Source: Planctomycetia bacterium
Lineage (GTDB): Bacteria > Planctomycetota > Planctomycetia > Pirellulales > UBA1268
Reading direction: 5' to 3'
Assembly (NCBI GenBank): GCA_021414115.1
Contig: JAIOPD010000120.1
Coordinates: 1-64,000, forward strand
DNA: 64,000 nt
Below are positions 44,784 through 53,269 of the stretch, in pieces. The first letter of the stretch is position 1, and the number at the start of each line of letters is the position of its first letter. The notes under the pieces were generated by a model. It made no database searches and was not told the origin of the DNA. It worked only from the letters and a program-made list of their open reading frames with translations. The position numbers and the translations under genes are program-made.

Positions 44784-45071
44784 TAACGTTGGTTGAGGTC
44801 GCTGCACATCACCAGACTCACGTCGACTCGTTTTGCTGGTGACGAGTTCGGCAGCGTCCCATCTTTGGCATTCGAGGCTCATTGTGATTCTGGGATCTGT
44901 GACGAGGCCCTGAATACATCCCGGAAGTGTGTCGCAGGGTTGGCGGCCAAGCCCGACGTCCTAGCCCGGTCTTTTTTCGACCAGCCATCGGTGCCGCTCT
45001 CTTGGCGACGAGGTCTTCATTGTGCGCCCGCAGAGGCATCTAGCCGCCATGGGGCCGCTTCGCCGTCGATC

Positions 45072-45108
45072 GCCCGCCTCAAGCCAAACCTGTGGCTCTA
45101 ATGCGATC
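45072..45108 (+). repeat. 37-base direct repeat, copy 2
   Basis: GCCCGCCTCAAGCCAAACCT and what follows match copy 1 at 44396-44432 with 3 differences. This copy spans the stop of the SprT-like gene. Confidence 0.65.
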
Positions 45109-45619
45109 TCAACACCGGCAGGATGTTTCTCACGAAGACCCGCCAGACGGTCGCGAATGCCACGCCGAATTCAGGGCCATGAGCGAGGTCTTCGAAGTCG
45201 GCCTGCTCGATATAGCCAAAAGTCAGATCAGCAGCAGCTTTTTCGAGCGAGTAGTTCCACGCGAGGCTGTGCGCCCACTCGTGAATCAGGGTGTTTACGA
45301 CCGAATCGCACGCCAAGGTGTAGTCGATCGTGATCACAAACCTGTTGTCGCGGCGAATACAGTAGCCGTCGAGGTCCGGGTCTGTTTTTCCGGCACGAAC
45401 GATGACGGGCAGGGCAGGTGGGCAGTGAATCCGTAGGTTTTCAGCTACGAGCCCAACGCTCTCGTAGCCCGGGCGGTTACGAAACGTGCAGAGCGACGAC
45501 TTGGCCGAGCTGCCTCCTTCGATGGTGCCCTGACTGTGATGAACAAGAGTAGTCGCTCCGGGGAAAGCCCGCCGGTGATGGCAGATGACGACGCCCGGCC
45601 GGCACTGCGTTGATGGCAT
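45098..45619 (-). CDS. SprT-like zinc metallopeptidase
   Basis: This 173-residue product starts at MPSTQCRPGVVICHHRRAF; the track ORF starts upstream of an inverted repeat that looks like an operator, so the downstream Met is preferred. A zinc-peptidase motif VVNTLIHEWAHSLAWN and a later DLAHGPEFGVAFATVWRVF (third His plus GPEFG) match SprT-like proteins, which cut DNA-bound or damaged proteins. In mobile elements such peptidases can remove repressors or DNA-protein crosslinks. Target unknown. Confidence 0.6.
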   Translation of the reverse strand: MPSTQCRPGVVICHHRRAFPGATTLVHHSQGTIEGGSSAKSSLCTFRNRPGYESVGLVAENLRIHCPPALPVIVRAGKTDPDLDGYCIRRDNRFVITIDYTLACDSVVNTLIHEWAHSLAWNYSLEKAAADLTFGYIEQADFEDLAHGPEFGVAFATVWRVFVRNILPVLRSH

Positions 45620-45636
45620 ATCACGGTGGCCCTTAG

Positions 45637-45667
45637 GATAAGATCCGGTGCTGACCGCGATCTTATC
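45637..45667. promoter_or_regulatory. Inverted repeat upstream of the SprT-like gene, possible operator
   Basis: GATAAGATC and GATCTTATC are perfect 9-base arms with a 13-base spacer, 18 bases upstream of the preferred start. The symmetry fits a dimeric repressor site. The partner regulator is unknown. Confidence 0.45.
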
Positions 45668-45715
45668 GATGCGCCTGTCGAGCGCAACACCTCCGAGAGT
45701 GGCCGTGTTCAACAT

Positions 45716-46157
45716 TTTCTGCCCCCAACACCCCCTTCGGACTCAAGTGTGCAAATAACTGTACATCTGCCACCCCTCGAATAACGCACGCGATTTCGAC
45801 CCTGATCGGCCCGCTGGCGAACGGTTTCGCAGTCAAAAAGCGGCTCATGAACTCGATACCGAGGCCGAAAAGCTGTGCTTGCCCCTCGAGTGCGCAGTTA
45901 TTTGCGGCGTTGCTGACACGCTCGAAATACGCGGAATAAGGCGGTTTGCCGGGTTTTCTGCGTGTTGGGTGTCGTTGGCAGACGTGCTCATGGGTGCCGA
46001 ACAGCATCCTTTTTGAAGCGCACGGCAGATAACGGGGTAATGAAGCGATACGCAGTGACCGCAGCCCTCGCTGCTCACCATGGGCTGGCCTCGAATTGAC
46101 CGTGATCATCCAGCATAGGCGGCGGCCATGCTTGTAGATCCACCGCTGGAGCGACCC
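45716..46157. other. Gap with no convincing gene
   Basis: The leftward ORF here has no homologous motif and no ribosome site, and codon use looks random. I see no strong hairpin. It probably contains the promoter region for the leftward SprT-like gene and the 3' end of the sigma factor transcript. Confidence 0.4.
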
Positions 46158-46787
46158 TCAGCCCACGGTTCCGATTGCCTTGGCGATCATCTCCTGAGCT
46201 TCCTGCCATTTTCTTTGGACCGTCCGGCGTGACAGCCCGAGGGCGTGCGCCGTCGCGTTCTGGTCTAGCCCCAAGTACCACGCAAGTTTGAAGACCTCGC
46301 GATGGTCATCCGGCAGTTGCTCGACTGCCGCATGAAAACTTTCCCAGCGATCTAGTGGGATTTCTTCGTCGGAGTCAGTCTCTTGAGCTACCTCGTCGAC
46401 ATGGAAAACATCTCCCTGCGAGCCTTCCCGGGCATTGGTTCCGTGATTAACGGCGTAGCTCATCGGCCCCGAGTGCTTTCTCGCCAAGTCGATGAGTTCC
46501 CGCTGGATCTGGGTCGCCAGCAGGCCCATGAGGCCTCGCGGTGATTCCGGCACGGTGTCTCCCAGCGCCCTGTACAGCCTGATGGCGGCATTCTGGGCCA
46601 CGTCGTCGGTGTTGTCCCATCTCCGGACCTTGGCGAACTTTCCAAGGAGCCGGCTCGATAGCTCTCGCAGTCGGCCTTGGCAGAGTTCGATGATCTTGTC
46701 CCGGGCGCAACTTTCTCCGGCCGCCAAGCGATTCAGGCACTGGGCCAGCTCGTGGGCGAGTTCGGGGGGTAATGCATCGGCAGGCAT
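46158..46787 (-). CDS. ECF-type RNA polymerase sigma factor (Planctomycete kinase-linked type)
   Basis: This 209-residue sigma factor has region 2 (RDKIIELCQGRLRELSSRLLGKFAKVRRWDNTDDVAQNAAIRLYRAL, GLLATQIQRELIDLARKHSG) and region 4 (LPDDHREVFKLAWYLGLDQNATAHALGLSRRTVQRKWQEAQEMI). It is divergent from a small membrane protein gene and a membrane Ser/Thr kinase. Planctomycetes often pair such sigma factors with Ser/Thr kinases, so the kinase may control it by phosphorylation instead of an anti-sigma factor. Location within a mobile region is unusual. Confidence 0.87.
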   Translation of the reverse strand: MPADALPPELAHELAQCLNRLAAGESCARDKIIELCQGRLRELSSRLLGKFAKVRRWDNTDDVAQNAAIRLYRALGDTVPESPRGLMGLLATQIQRELIDLARKHSGPMSYAVNHGTNAREGSQGDVFHVDEVAQETDSDEEIPLDRWESFHAAVEQLPDDHREVFKLAWYLGLDQNATAHALGLSRRTVQRKWQEAQEMIAKAIGTVG

Positions 46788-46972
46788 GGCCGGGCGAGGG
46801 TTTTATGGGTGATGACCGGGCTACTCGCGATCGGCCCAGAGTCTAGCCTCCGGCCGGTTTTCCCAAGCCGGCGTTCGCGTGCCAGTCCAAATCGGGGGCA
46901 CGGTCTGTGGGCCTTTAAAGAAGTCTTGGCGCCCGAGGCCAGCCATTCTCGCCATCTAGGTTAGCGGAGCGA

Positions 46973-46988
46973 TTTTCATATCTAAATC
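46973..46988 (+). promoter_or_regulatory. 16-bp AT-rich box, copy C
   Basis: TTTTCATATCTAAATC differs from copies A and B by one base. It lies between the divergent sigma factor and small membrane protein genes, 45 bases before the latter's ATG. Confidence 0.5.
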
Positions 46989-47033
46989 GTGCCGCCGAAT
47001 GTCCGCCCTGAAACATCCCTGACGGAGTCAGCC

Positions 47034-47309
47034 ATGGGTTCCCTCGCCAGCACGAATCGCCAGCCGATTACCGGCGTAAAGCCTGTCGGCCGGTTGAATC
47101 CATTTCCGCCCGCCCCAAAAAGTGTTCGCGTCGTGAGCGTGTTCAGCGAAGAACAGCACGAGCTTTCCCCAGCCGGCAGGGTGGGCGAGTGCCCGCGAAG
47201 TCACCATGGCGCGCTATGGTCGCTGTGGCTCCTTGGAATCACGGTGTTTGCTGGACTCGTCATCGCAGCTCTTTTTCGTGCCCACCTCTGGAATCATCTG
47301 AGCAATTGA
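47034..47309 (+). CDS. Small single-pass membrane protein
   Basis: This 91-residue protein starts MGSLASTNRQPITGVKPVGRLNPFPPAPK, with CGGAG 8 bases upstream; a GTG start at 46989 directly after box C is an alternative. A hydrophilic N-terminal part precedes one C-terminal transmembrane helix (ALWSLWLLGITVFAGLVIAALF). It is encoded just ahead of the Ser/Thr kinase and may be its partner. Family unknown. Confidence 0.5.
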   Translation: MGSLASTNRQPITGVKPVGRLNPFPPAPKSVRVVSVFSEEQHELSPAGRVGECPRSHHGALWSLWLLGITVFAGLVIAALFRAHLWNHLSN

Positions 47310-47459
47310 ATGTCTGTTTGGAGTTCAGCCTAGGTCGTGGTCGCGGCTATCAGGCACCCTTTGCGGGGCCGTACACTACCGCCGCGGTGCTTGCCCGGAG
47401 TTTTTAAAGGCTTGGGGCCGGGGCTAGATCCCGCCGAGTCACACGTTCGCAACTACAAG

Positions 47460-49442
47460 ATGTCGTTCCCCGCGCACCACAACCCCGACGAACTGGATAA
47501 CGAGAGCAGCTCAGACTCTCGCTCACCCATGCCGTTTCCGGGGCAGGGCAACGATTTCGGCTTAACTCCCAAGCCCAAAGTGCGGGCCCAGCGAGTCGAC
47601 CCGCTCTTGGGCATGGACTTGGGCGGCGTAAAAATCGTCAGTCTTATCGGCGAAGGGGGCATGGGGCGTGTCTACGAAGCCCTGCAGGAAAGACCATCTC
47701 GCTCGGTGGCCGTGAAGGTCATTCGGCAGGGCATCACCAGCGAAAAGACGATGCGGCGGTTCGAGCGTGAGGCTGAGTTTCTTGCGAAGCTCCAGCACCC
47801 GGGCATCGCACAGATTTTCATAGTCGGCACGTATTCGAGTGACTTTGGCGACGTGCCGTTCTACGTGATGGAATTTATTCCCGACGCCAAGCCCATCACG
47901 AACTACGTCCATGAAGGCACTTTTTCGCTCGAGGAAAAGCTCACGCTCTTCAAGCGGGTGTGCGAGGCCGTGTCGCATGGGCACGACAGGGGCATCGTCC
48001 ATCGGGATCTCAAGCCCGGGAACATTTTGGTGGATGCGAGCGGCAACGCGAAGGTGATCGATTTCGGCGTAGCCCGAAGCACGGACTCCGACTTGGCCCT
48101 GACGTCGATGAAGACAGACACGGGCCAACTGATCGGCACCGTGCAATACATGAGCCCGGAGCAATTCGGGCCTGATCCAGACGACCTCGATGACCGGGCC
48201 GACGTGTATTCGCTTGGAGTTGTGTTCTACGAGCTCATGTCGGGTTCGCCGCCGTATTCAGTCCGCAGGAAAGCCCTGCACGAGGCTTCGCGGGTCGTTT
48301 GCGAGGAGGTGCCTCCGCCGCTCAGGTCACTCGACAAAGCGATTCCAAGAGAGGTCAGCGCGATTGCCGAGCGGGCCCTGCAGAAGGATCGCCGGCTTCG
48401 GTATCACACCGCAGGCGAACTTGCGGCAGACATCGGGCGGTTTCTGGACGGCAAGCCCTTAAAAGCCCAGCCGCGAGGCCTGCTCGACCGAATTCAACGC
48501 CGAGGTCAACTCAGCAAGCCAATCAGCAGGCGGGCCGGACTGGCTTTGATATTTGGGACTGTTGGAGTTGTCGGGCTAGGTCGCCTCTTGGGGCCCAGCC
48601 TGCTCGACTTCGAAGGGTATTGGCCTCAGGCCGCCAATGTGCGGGCTTCTGCGGCTTGGACCGAGACCACCCTGAGCGTTCACGAGGGAAACTGCTACCG
48701 GCTGACGGTTGCCGGCTCGTGCAAGGACAACGCAGGAAACACTTTCGGCCCAGAGGGCACTGCTTCGCCGGAGTTGCGATCACTGCTTGGGCCACCGGCC
48801 AATCTGGAAGCGTCGCTCAAAAAAGAGGCATTCGTAAACGAGCTTCCCCGCCGCATGTTGCTTGCCAAGGTTCAGGATTCCCGATTTGTGATTCCCGCGG
48901 GGGATGGGATCGACTTTATGGCGCCTTCGTCGGGTGACCTGTCTTTCCGCATCAATGAAGAGACCGAAGCGGACGCGGCTATCTCCGGGGATATTCGAGT
49001 GACGCTCGAGAGAATTCACCGGCCGGCGTTCATCGACGCAGGTGGCAAGACGACGATCTCCACGCGAGTAAGCCAGACCAAGTACCTGCTATTCGAGGCC
49101 GAGGGCATCCGCTGGCAGTACCCAAACTTCAAGGGCGGCATCGAGGAGGCTGAATATCCGACTCTTCTCAATGGAATCGCTTGGTGGCCGCTGCCGGATA
49201 AGCAGAACACCGAGGGCTGGCGAGAGTTCACGGTGACGAGCCGTACACCATTGCTAAAGACGCGGGCTTTCGCATGGGCAGCCGATCCCGATGGGCCCAT
49301 GCCCGTTGTCGAGATTGCTGGAAAGAGCACTGTGGGTGAGCTGGTAACTGTTGAAAGCACGCCTTCTGGCGATCGCCGCATTACTTTTACTGCGGCCGAC
49401 CAAGCCGGCGAGGTCGTGTCGTATACCCTGTCCCGGCCATGA
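47460..49442 (+). CDS. Membrane Ser/Thr protein kinase (PknB-like)
   Basis: This 660-residue Hanks-type kinase starts at MSFPAHHNPDELDNESS; upstream codons in the track ORF are unlikely. Kinase motifs: IGEGGMGRVYEA (P loop), SVAVKVI (Lys), GIVHRDLKPGNILVD (catalytic loop), KVIDFGVAR (DFG), GTVQYMSPEQF and ADVYSLGVVFYELMSG. A transmembrane helix (RAGLALIFGTVGVVGLGRLL, about 365-385) leads to an outer beta-rich domain of about 270 residues with no known fold seen. It likely senses an envelope signal and phosphorylates cytoplasmic targets, perhaps the neighbouring sigma factor. Confidence 0.88.
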   Translation: MSFPAHHNPDELDNESSSDSRSPMPFPGQGNDFGLTPKPKVRAQRVDPLLGMDLGGVKIVSLIGEGGMGRVYEALQERPSRSVAVKVIRQGITSEKTMRRFEREAEFLAKLQHPGIAQIFIVGTYSSDFGDVPFYVMEFIPDAKPITNYVHEGTFSLEEKLTLFKRVCEAVSHGHDRGIVHRDLKPGNILVDASGNAKVIDFGVARSTDSDLALTSMKTDTGQLIGTVQYMSPEQFGPDPDDLDDRADVYSLGVVFYELMSGSPPYSVRRKALHEASRVVCEEVPPPLRSLDKAIPREVSAIAERALQKDRRLRYHTAGELAADIGRFLDGKPLKAQPRGLLDRIQRRGQLSKPISRRAGLALIFGTVGVVGLGRLLGPSLLDFEGYWPQAANVRASAAWTETTLSVHEGNCYRLTVAGSCKDNAGNTFGPEGTASPELRSLLGPPANLEASLKKEAFVNELPRRMLLAKVQDSRFVIPAGDGIDFMAPSSGDLSFRINEETEADAAISGDIRVTLERIHRPAFIDAGGKTTISTRVSQTKYLLFEAEGIRWQYPNFKGGIEEAEYPTLLNGIAWWPLPDKQNTEGWREFTVTSRTPLLKTRAFAWAADPDGPMPVVEIAGKSTVGELVTVESTPSGDRRITFTAADQAGEVVSYTLSRP

Positions 49443-49475
49443 GTCTTATCGATCCCAAGAGACGAGGATGACCGA

Positions 49476-51305
49476 ATGTCTGAATCACAGATGAAAGAGA
49501 ATGCAGCGGCGGTCAGGAAGCTACTGGGCACCACCGCCAAGCTCGCCCAGAAACAGGCGGCTCTTGCGGCGCTCAACAACGTCACGCTGCCCAAGATCTA
49601 CCATGCGATCGGCAAGAAGATCTTCGGGATCGAAAAACTGCCACCCGAGCTCTCGTCACACCGTGAAAAGATCCGGGGCTTGGAGGCCCGCATTGCCGCA
49701 AGGCCCCCGGAACCAACAGCTCCACCGGCCGAAGGATTCGCAGCGAAAGCCAAGCACCTTGCTCAGCAGGCAGCGCAGAAGGCTTCCAAAGCCTCAGCCG
49801 ACGCTGCCGCCTCGATGCAGATTCAGGCAGCCTACGTAACGCTCGGGAGAGAGGCCGTCGAGCGTTACGGGGAAAAGGCGGTGCCCAAGGATCTTATTGC
49901 AGGCCTCTCAGAGGCACGCCAGTCGCGTGAGGCCTTGGAAAAGGAAATTGCCGTCCTCAAGGAGGCGTCCAAATTCGGAATCCTCACCCCCATGCGAGCA
50001 CTTATAGGCACACTGACACTCGCGGCCCTGCTGCTCGTATACGTCTTCGTGTTTCGAGGGGGCAGCAGCAACAAGCAAATCTATAAGGAGTTTGCGAGAA
50101 CACCGACGTCGGGTGCTGGCGATAGCCGGAAGGCAATCGCCGATTCACGTTCAGCGTCCTCTGGGCAAGGGTCAGCACAGTCCGGGGTAGCAGCGATCTC
50201 CTCTGGATCGCCGCATCTGGCTGTGGAAGCACTGCTTGGCGAGACGTCACAGCACTACCTCGAAAATGGATTCAAGGGCATAACCCTTGGCGAGTCCTTT
50301 GAGCAAGTAAATGCCCGCACGCCGCTCACACAGACAGCGCCCGGCGAGCCCTTCCGCTACGTCACGAGCAACGGAGAGAGCTTCTGTTTCACGGAGGACA
50401 ACAGATTGGTGTGTTTCTCGCGATCGTACGAAGGCGGCGAGGAAGACTATCTCGGCAAATTGAAGGAACTGTTTGGCACCACAGACAAACCAATCCTTGA
50501 GCGCGAGGATGTGCGGTATCGTTCGGCAGGGCGAAGGACCTACGTCCGCTACACATTCCCCCAGACGCTCGTGCTTCTCGAGTTTGCAGGCGCTGTAAAT
50601 CTCACGGGCGGATTAGCCCGCAAGAGGGAAGCCACGCACGTCGTGTTTCTTGACCGCAACTGGGCTGAGGATGTGCTCTCGCGATTATCTACAGCTCAGC
50701 AAACGTGTATCGACTGGGCCAAGAAGGCATCACTGCAGGTAGGGGCAGGAAAGATCGACGCCTCAGAATTGGGTGATCTAGGCGGCGTTAGAGTTCATGT
50801 GTGGGATGGCAATCGGCCGGGGCTTTCGATTGTTGATCTTGCAACCGAAGCGAAACTAAAAGCGCAGAGAGGAGGAGACCAAGCGAAGGACCAAGAAGAC
50901 TTGAGTGGTCAGCCAATCGGCACATGCGGGAGAGCTGCGCTCGCAAGGTCGCTGCCGGCTGAAGTGTTTTTCAACATGGAACGATACGAAGGTGCCCAAG
51001 TTCCTGTCTTTCTTCGCGCGGCGGCTGCTGAAAACAATGAGGATGGGAAGAAGTTTTACGCCTCACGCAGCGCCCCATTGCTCAGGCTTCTGGCAGGTGA
51101 GCTTCGGTGCTTGCAAATGCAGCAGATGTTTCCTCCCAAGACCGACGAGATTCGTTTCATGCAACGGGAGAGGGCTGGGATGACGATGGGCAGCGGCTGG
51201 TACGAGTGGAATCACGAGGACGAGACCGGTGGCTCATGGACGGTACGAAGCGGCACGGTCGACGACGCAATTCAGTTGGAATTCTTGGGAAACCGCAGCC
51301 TATAG
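49476..51305 (+). CDS. Single-pass membrane protein downstream of the kinase, unknown function
   Basis: This 609-residue protein begins 33 bases after the kinase. The first 180 residues are coiled-coil-like (AAAVRKLLGTTAKLAQKQAALAAL, EARQSREALEKEIAVLKEASKF), followed by one transmembrane helix (ALIGTLTLAALLLVYVFVF) and a long outer part with no recognised domain. GACGAGGATG precedes the start. As kinase and protein are adjacent, co-directional and both membrane-spanning, it may be the kinase substrate or signal partner. Confidence 0.6.
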   Translation: MSESQMKENAAAVRKLLGTTAKLAQKQAALAALNNVTLPKIYHAIGKKIFGIEKLPPELSSHREKIRGLEARIAARPPEPTAPPAEGFAAKAKHLAQQAAQKASKASADAAASMQIQAAYVTLGREAVERYGEKAVPKDLIAGLSEARQSREALEKEIAVLKEASKFGILTPMRALIGTLTLAALLLVYVFVFRGGSSNKQIYKEFARTPTSGAGDSRKAIADSRSASSGQGSAQSGVAAISSGSPHLAVEALLGETSQHYLENGFKGITLGESFEQVNARTPLTQTAPGEPFRYVTSNGESFCFTEDNRLVCFSRSYEGGEEDYLGKLKELFGTTDKPILEREDVRYRSAGRRTYVRYTFPQTLVLLEFAGAVNLTGGLARKREATHVVFLDRNWAEDVLSRLSTAQQTCIDWAKKASLQVGAGKIDASELGDLGGVRVHVWDGNRPGLSIVDLATEAKLKAQRGGDQAKDQEDLSGQPIGTCGRAALARSLPAEVFFNMERYEGAQVPVFLRAAAAENNEDGKKFYASRSAPLLRLLAGELRCLQMQQMFPPKTDEIRFMQRERAGMTMGSGWYEWNHEDETGGSWTVRSGTVDDAIQLEFLGNRSL

Positions 51306-51362
51306 GAACCGGGAGATGCGTCGTTCTTACATGCTGATCCAGCGTGCTGATACCTAGAAAAA

Positions 51363-51391
51363 AGCGGCCGTGGTTTTTTGCCCCGGCCGCT
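51363..51391 (-). terminator. Intrinsic terminator of the leftward nuclease operon
   Basis: AGCGGCCG and CGGCCGCT pair over 8 bases around a 13-base loop. Read leftward, the stem is followed by TTTTTT, a good intrinsic terminator 16 bases after the nuclease stop; it can also serve the convergent gene. Confidence 0.8.
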
Positions 51392-51406
51392 CTTTCCTCC
51401 AGCCCA

Positions 51407-52261
51407 TCACCCCCCCCACGCCCGGCACGCAGCCCGATAGCCGCATGACGAGCACGACATGACAGACGGCGCCGGATAGAACTGCCCGCCTTCGATCGCC
51501 CGCCAGACCCGGCCCAACCCCGCCAAAGTGCGTTTCACGGCGGCTGGCTCGACCTCACGGACATGCTCCTCGACGACTGGCTCCTTGGTCTTCGTGAGCA
51601 CCAAGAACCGGGTCGCGATCTTCTTCCCCGGGCTGATCTCGCTGGCCAACTGCGCGTACAGCAACAACTGCTCACCTGAATCCTCGACCTGCTCCTGACT
51701 CCATTTGCCACGTGAAGTCTTGATGTCGGTCACCACCAGCGTGTCGCCATCCTCGGTCAGCAGATCGACCCTCCCGTACAGGTCCGGCACACCCTCGACC
51801 AGCATGCCCCGGATCTCCTCCTCGACGCCCAGCACCCGCCCATGAACGCTCGCCGCAGGGCTACTCAGGAACGCCGTGAGCATCCGTGCGGCCAGAGCAT
51901 CCAGCGAGGCCCGTGTCTCTGTGCTGCCGAACTGGATCGCGTCCGGGTCGTGCGGCAGCCATGCGGAGCGATAGGCGAACAGCAGTGCATCGAGGTCGGG
52001 CTTGGGATCGCCGGACAGAATCGCTTGGTAGTGGTGCTCGACGGCCGCGTGAATACCGGTGCCGAATACCAACGCCGCCGACACGCTCTCCTCGGGCAGG
52101 CCATCGACGTACCGGAACTTGTATTTCAGCGGGCAGGTTCGGAACATGCTGATGGCCGACCACGAGATGTAATCCCTGCCTGTGATCTTCCGGGCGACCT
52201 CATTGGCGGGGTTGGTGTTGGCGGGCGTGAGCACCGGCAGCAGGTCAGCGCCGGCGATCAT
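51407..52261 (-). CDS. RecB/Cas4-like PD-(D/E)XK nuclease with Fe-S cluster motif
   Basis: This 284-residue DNA exonuclease has an N-terminal DYISWSAISMFRTCPLKYKFRYVDGLPEE with the first cluster Cys and the family SxSxxxxxxxCP pattern. The core PD-(D/E)XK reads LYGRVDLLTEDGDTLVVTDIKTSRGKWSQEQ, then a QxxxY-like SGEQLLLYAQLA. The C-terminal SCSSCGYRAACRAWG supplies three more Cys, as in Cas4/AddB nucleases. It likely processes DNA ends in replication, recombination or defence. Its start overlaps the upstream stop as ATGA. Confidence 0.85.
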   Translation of the reverse strand: MIAGADLLPVLTPANTNPANEVARKITGRDYISWSAISMFRTCPLKYKFRYVDGLPEESVSAALVFGTGIHAAVEHHYQAILSGDPKPDLDALLFAYRSAWLPHDPDAIQFGSTETRASLDALAARMLTAFLSSPAASVHGRVLGVEEEIRGMLVEGVPDLYGRVDLLTEDGDTLVVTDIKTSRGKWSQEQVEDSGEQLLLYAQLASEISPGKKIATRFLVLTKTKEPVVEEHVREVEPAAVKRTLAGLGRVWRAIEGGQFYPAPSVMSCSSCGYRAACRAWGG

Positions 52262-52797
52262 CGAGCACCCCCAGTCGCCGCGTAGGCCCCGTTGCCGTTC
52301 GTGCTGGTGCTGGCGGTCGACTCGTCGCTCTTCAATTCGTCGATGAGGCTGCTGGCCTGCCGGATGCCGAGTTCGTCCGCCGTCTGGATGCCGAATCGCC
52401 CCCGCAGCAGCCCCACGAGGTCAATCTTCCGACGCGCGGTGATGGCCCGGAGAGCGCGAATCTGACTCACGGTGGCGGGACGGGAGCTGGGCTGGCTCGT
52501 GAACTGGGCCGGCTGGATGCGCGAAACCGTGGCGCCGCTGATGGCCGGGCTGGTACGGACCTCGATGACCTCCTGCGGCTGACTGAGTTCGCTCTCGGGT
52601 TTACTGGTCAGCCTCGCGATCTGTTCCTGCACGGCTTGCTCGCACGACTGGTAGGCCTTCTTTACGACGATCTGAAAGCCCTCGGTGTCGTTGAGGAGCG
52701 TGCTGTCGAGTTCTGCCTCGATAACGCAGGAGGCCGAGGCGCTTGAGAAATTGGGCAAGCCAACTTTCTTCGAGACGCCTGCATGGAGTTTCAACAT
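52258..52797 (-). CDS. Phage-type conserved protein coupled to the nuclease
   Basis: This 179-residue protein begins MLKLHAGVSKKVGLPNFSSASASCVIEAELDSTLLND, a pattern I associate with conserved phage and mobile-element proteins (xxLGASxKVGxPxFxSxGASxxxExEL). The C-terminal part has a helical segment (SQIRALRAITARRKIDLVGLLRGRFGIQTADELGIRQASSLIDEL) resembling SAP/RecT-associated helices. It may bind DNA and guide the following nuclease. The ATGA overlap argues for a functional pair. No firm family name. Confidence 0.6.
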   Translation of the reverse strand: MLKLHAGVSKKVGLPNFSSASASCVIEAELDSTLLNDTEGFQIVVKKAYQSCEQAVQEQIARLTSKPESELSQPQEVIEVRTSPAISGATVSRIQPAQFTSQPSSRPATVSQIRALRAITARRKIDLVGLLRGRFGIQTADELGIRQASSLIDELKSDESTASTSTNGNGAYAATGGAR

Positions 52798-52879
52798 GGG
52801 ATGAAGTTCCTGTTCGGGGTTGGGGAGAGATCACGGCGGCGTTGATTTCACCGCCGCCATCAAATGCCCGTGATTCACT

Positions 52880-52895
52880 GATTTAGATGTTAAAA
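52880..52895 (-). promoter_or_regulatory. 16-bp AT-rich box, copy D
   Basis: Read leftward, TTTTAACATCTAAATC differs from A/B at two positions. It sits between a terminator and the start of the nuclease-linked operon, 83 bases upstream of that start, a position suited to promoter control. Confidence 0.5.
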
Positions 52896-52898
52896 AGC

Positions 52899-52952
52899 GA
52901 CGGGCGTGGGTGCAGTGAGGCTTGGGCACCTCCACCACACTCCACGCCCGTC
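52899..52952 (-). terminator. Terminator of the small leftward gene
   Basis: GACGGGCGTGG and CCACGCCCGTC are perfect 11-base arms about 32 bases apart. Leftward, the stem is followed by GCTTTTT, and the T run is shared with box D. It lies 42 bases after the end of the small protein gene. Confidence 0.7.
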
Positions 52953-52993
52953 ACTTGTTGGGATCGCGGGGAATCTTCGAGCCGGTCAGCAGG

Positions 52994-53269
52994 TCACGCC
53001 GCTCGGGCCACCTGCTTCTTCGTGCCGGCCGTGGGCTTCCGCCGGGCCTTCAGCGTGCTCGTGTAGAACGGCTCACGGCACCCAAAGCCGAGCGCGTCCC
53101 AATCGACCATGCCCGTCTCCGGGAGGTCGATCAGGTCGAGCATGCACTCGGGATCGATGTCAGAGCCAGACTCTTCGGGCCCGGTCAGCATGAAGCCACG
53201 ACGACGAATCTCGTGGGAGTCTTCGCCGGTCTTCTGGGCCACGGCGTCAAACAGGTCGATGTCAGACAT
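52994..53269 (-). CDS. Small conserved hypothetical protein
   Basis: This 91-residue acidic protein starts at MSDIDLFDAVAQKTGEDSHEIRRRGFMLTGPEES, with a consensus TAGGAGGAAA site 7 bases upstream; the longer track ORF is wrong. The end is basic (ARRKPTAGTKKQVARAA). A segment MVDWDALGFG resembles other short island proteins, but no function is known. It forms its own transcription unit with the terminator just downstream. Confidence 0.65.
   Translation of the reverse strand: MSDIDLFDAVAQKTGEDSHEIRRRGFMLTGPEESGSDIDPECMLDLIDLPETGMVDWDALGFGCREPFYTSTLKARRKPTAGTKKQVARAA

Larger units (their letters stand above)
43990..45097. other. Structured non-coding region after the replication module (candidate origin/ncRNA region)
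   Basis: This 1.1-kb stretch has no convincing gene except a possible 36-residue peptide. It holds an inverted pair of the 16-bp box TTTTGATATCTAAATC about 480 bases apart, two strong hairpins, a T-rich run (GGTTTTTTTGTAAAG) and one copy of a 37-base repeat. The GATGATCGGGA motif occurs twice. The location directly after primase, helicase and HTH genes suggests a replication or partition site, or structured RNAs. This is an inference from layout. Confidence 0.4.

Noticed and set aside
45663-46109. Leftward 148-residue ORF in the gap before the sigma factor gene
   Set aside because: It has no ribosome site, no motif, and random-looking codon use. It crosses the promoter region of the SprT-like gene.
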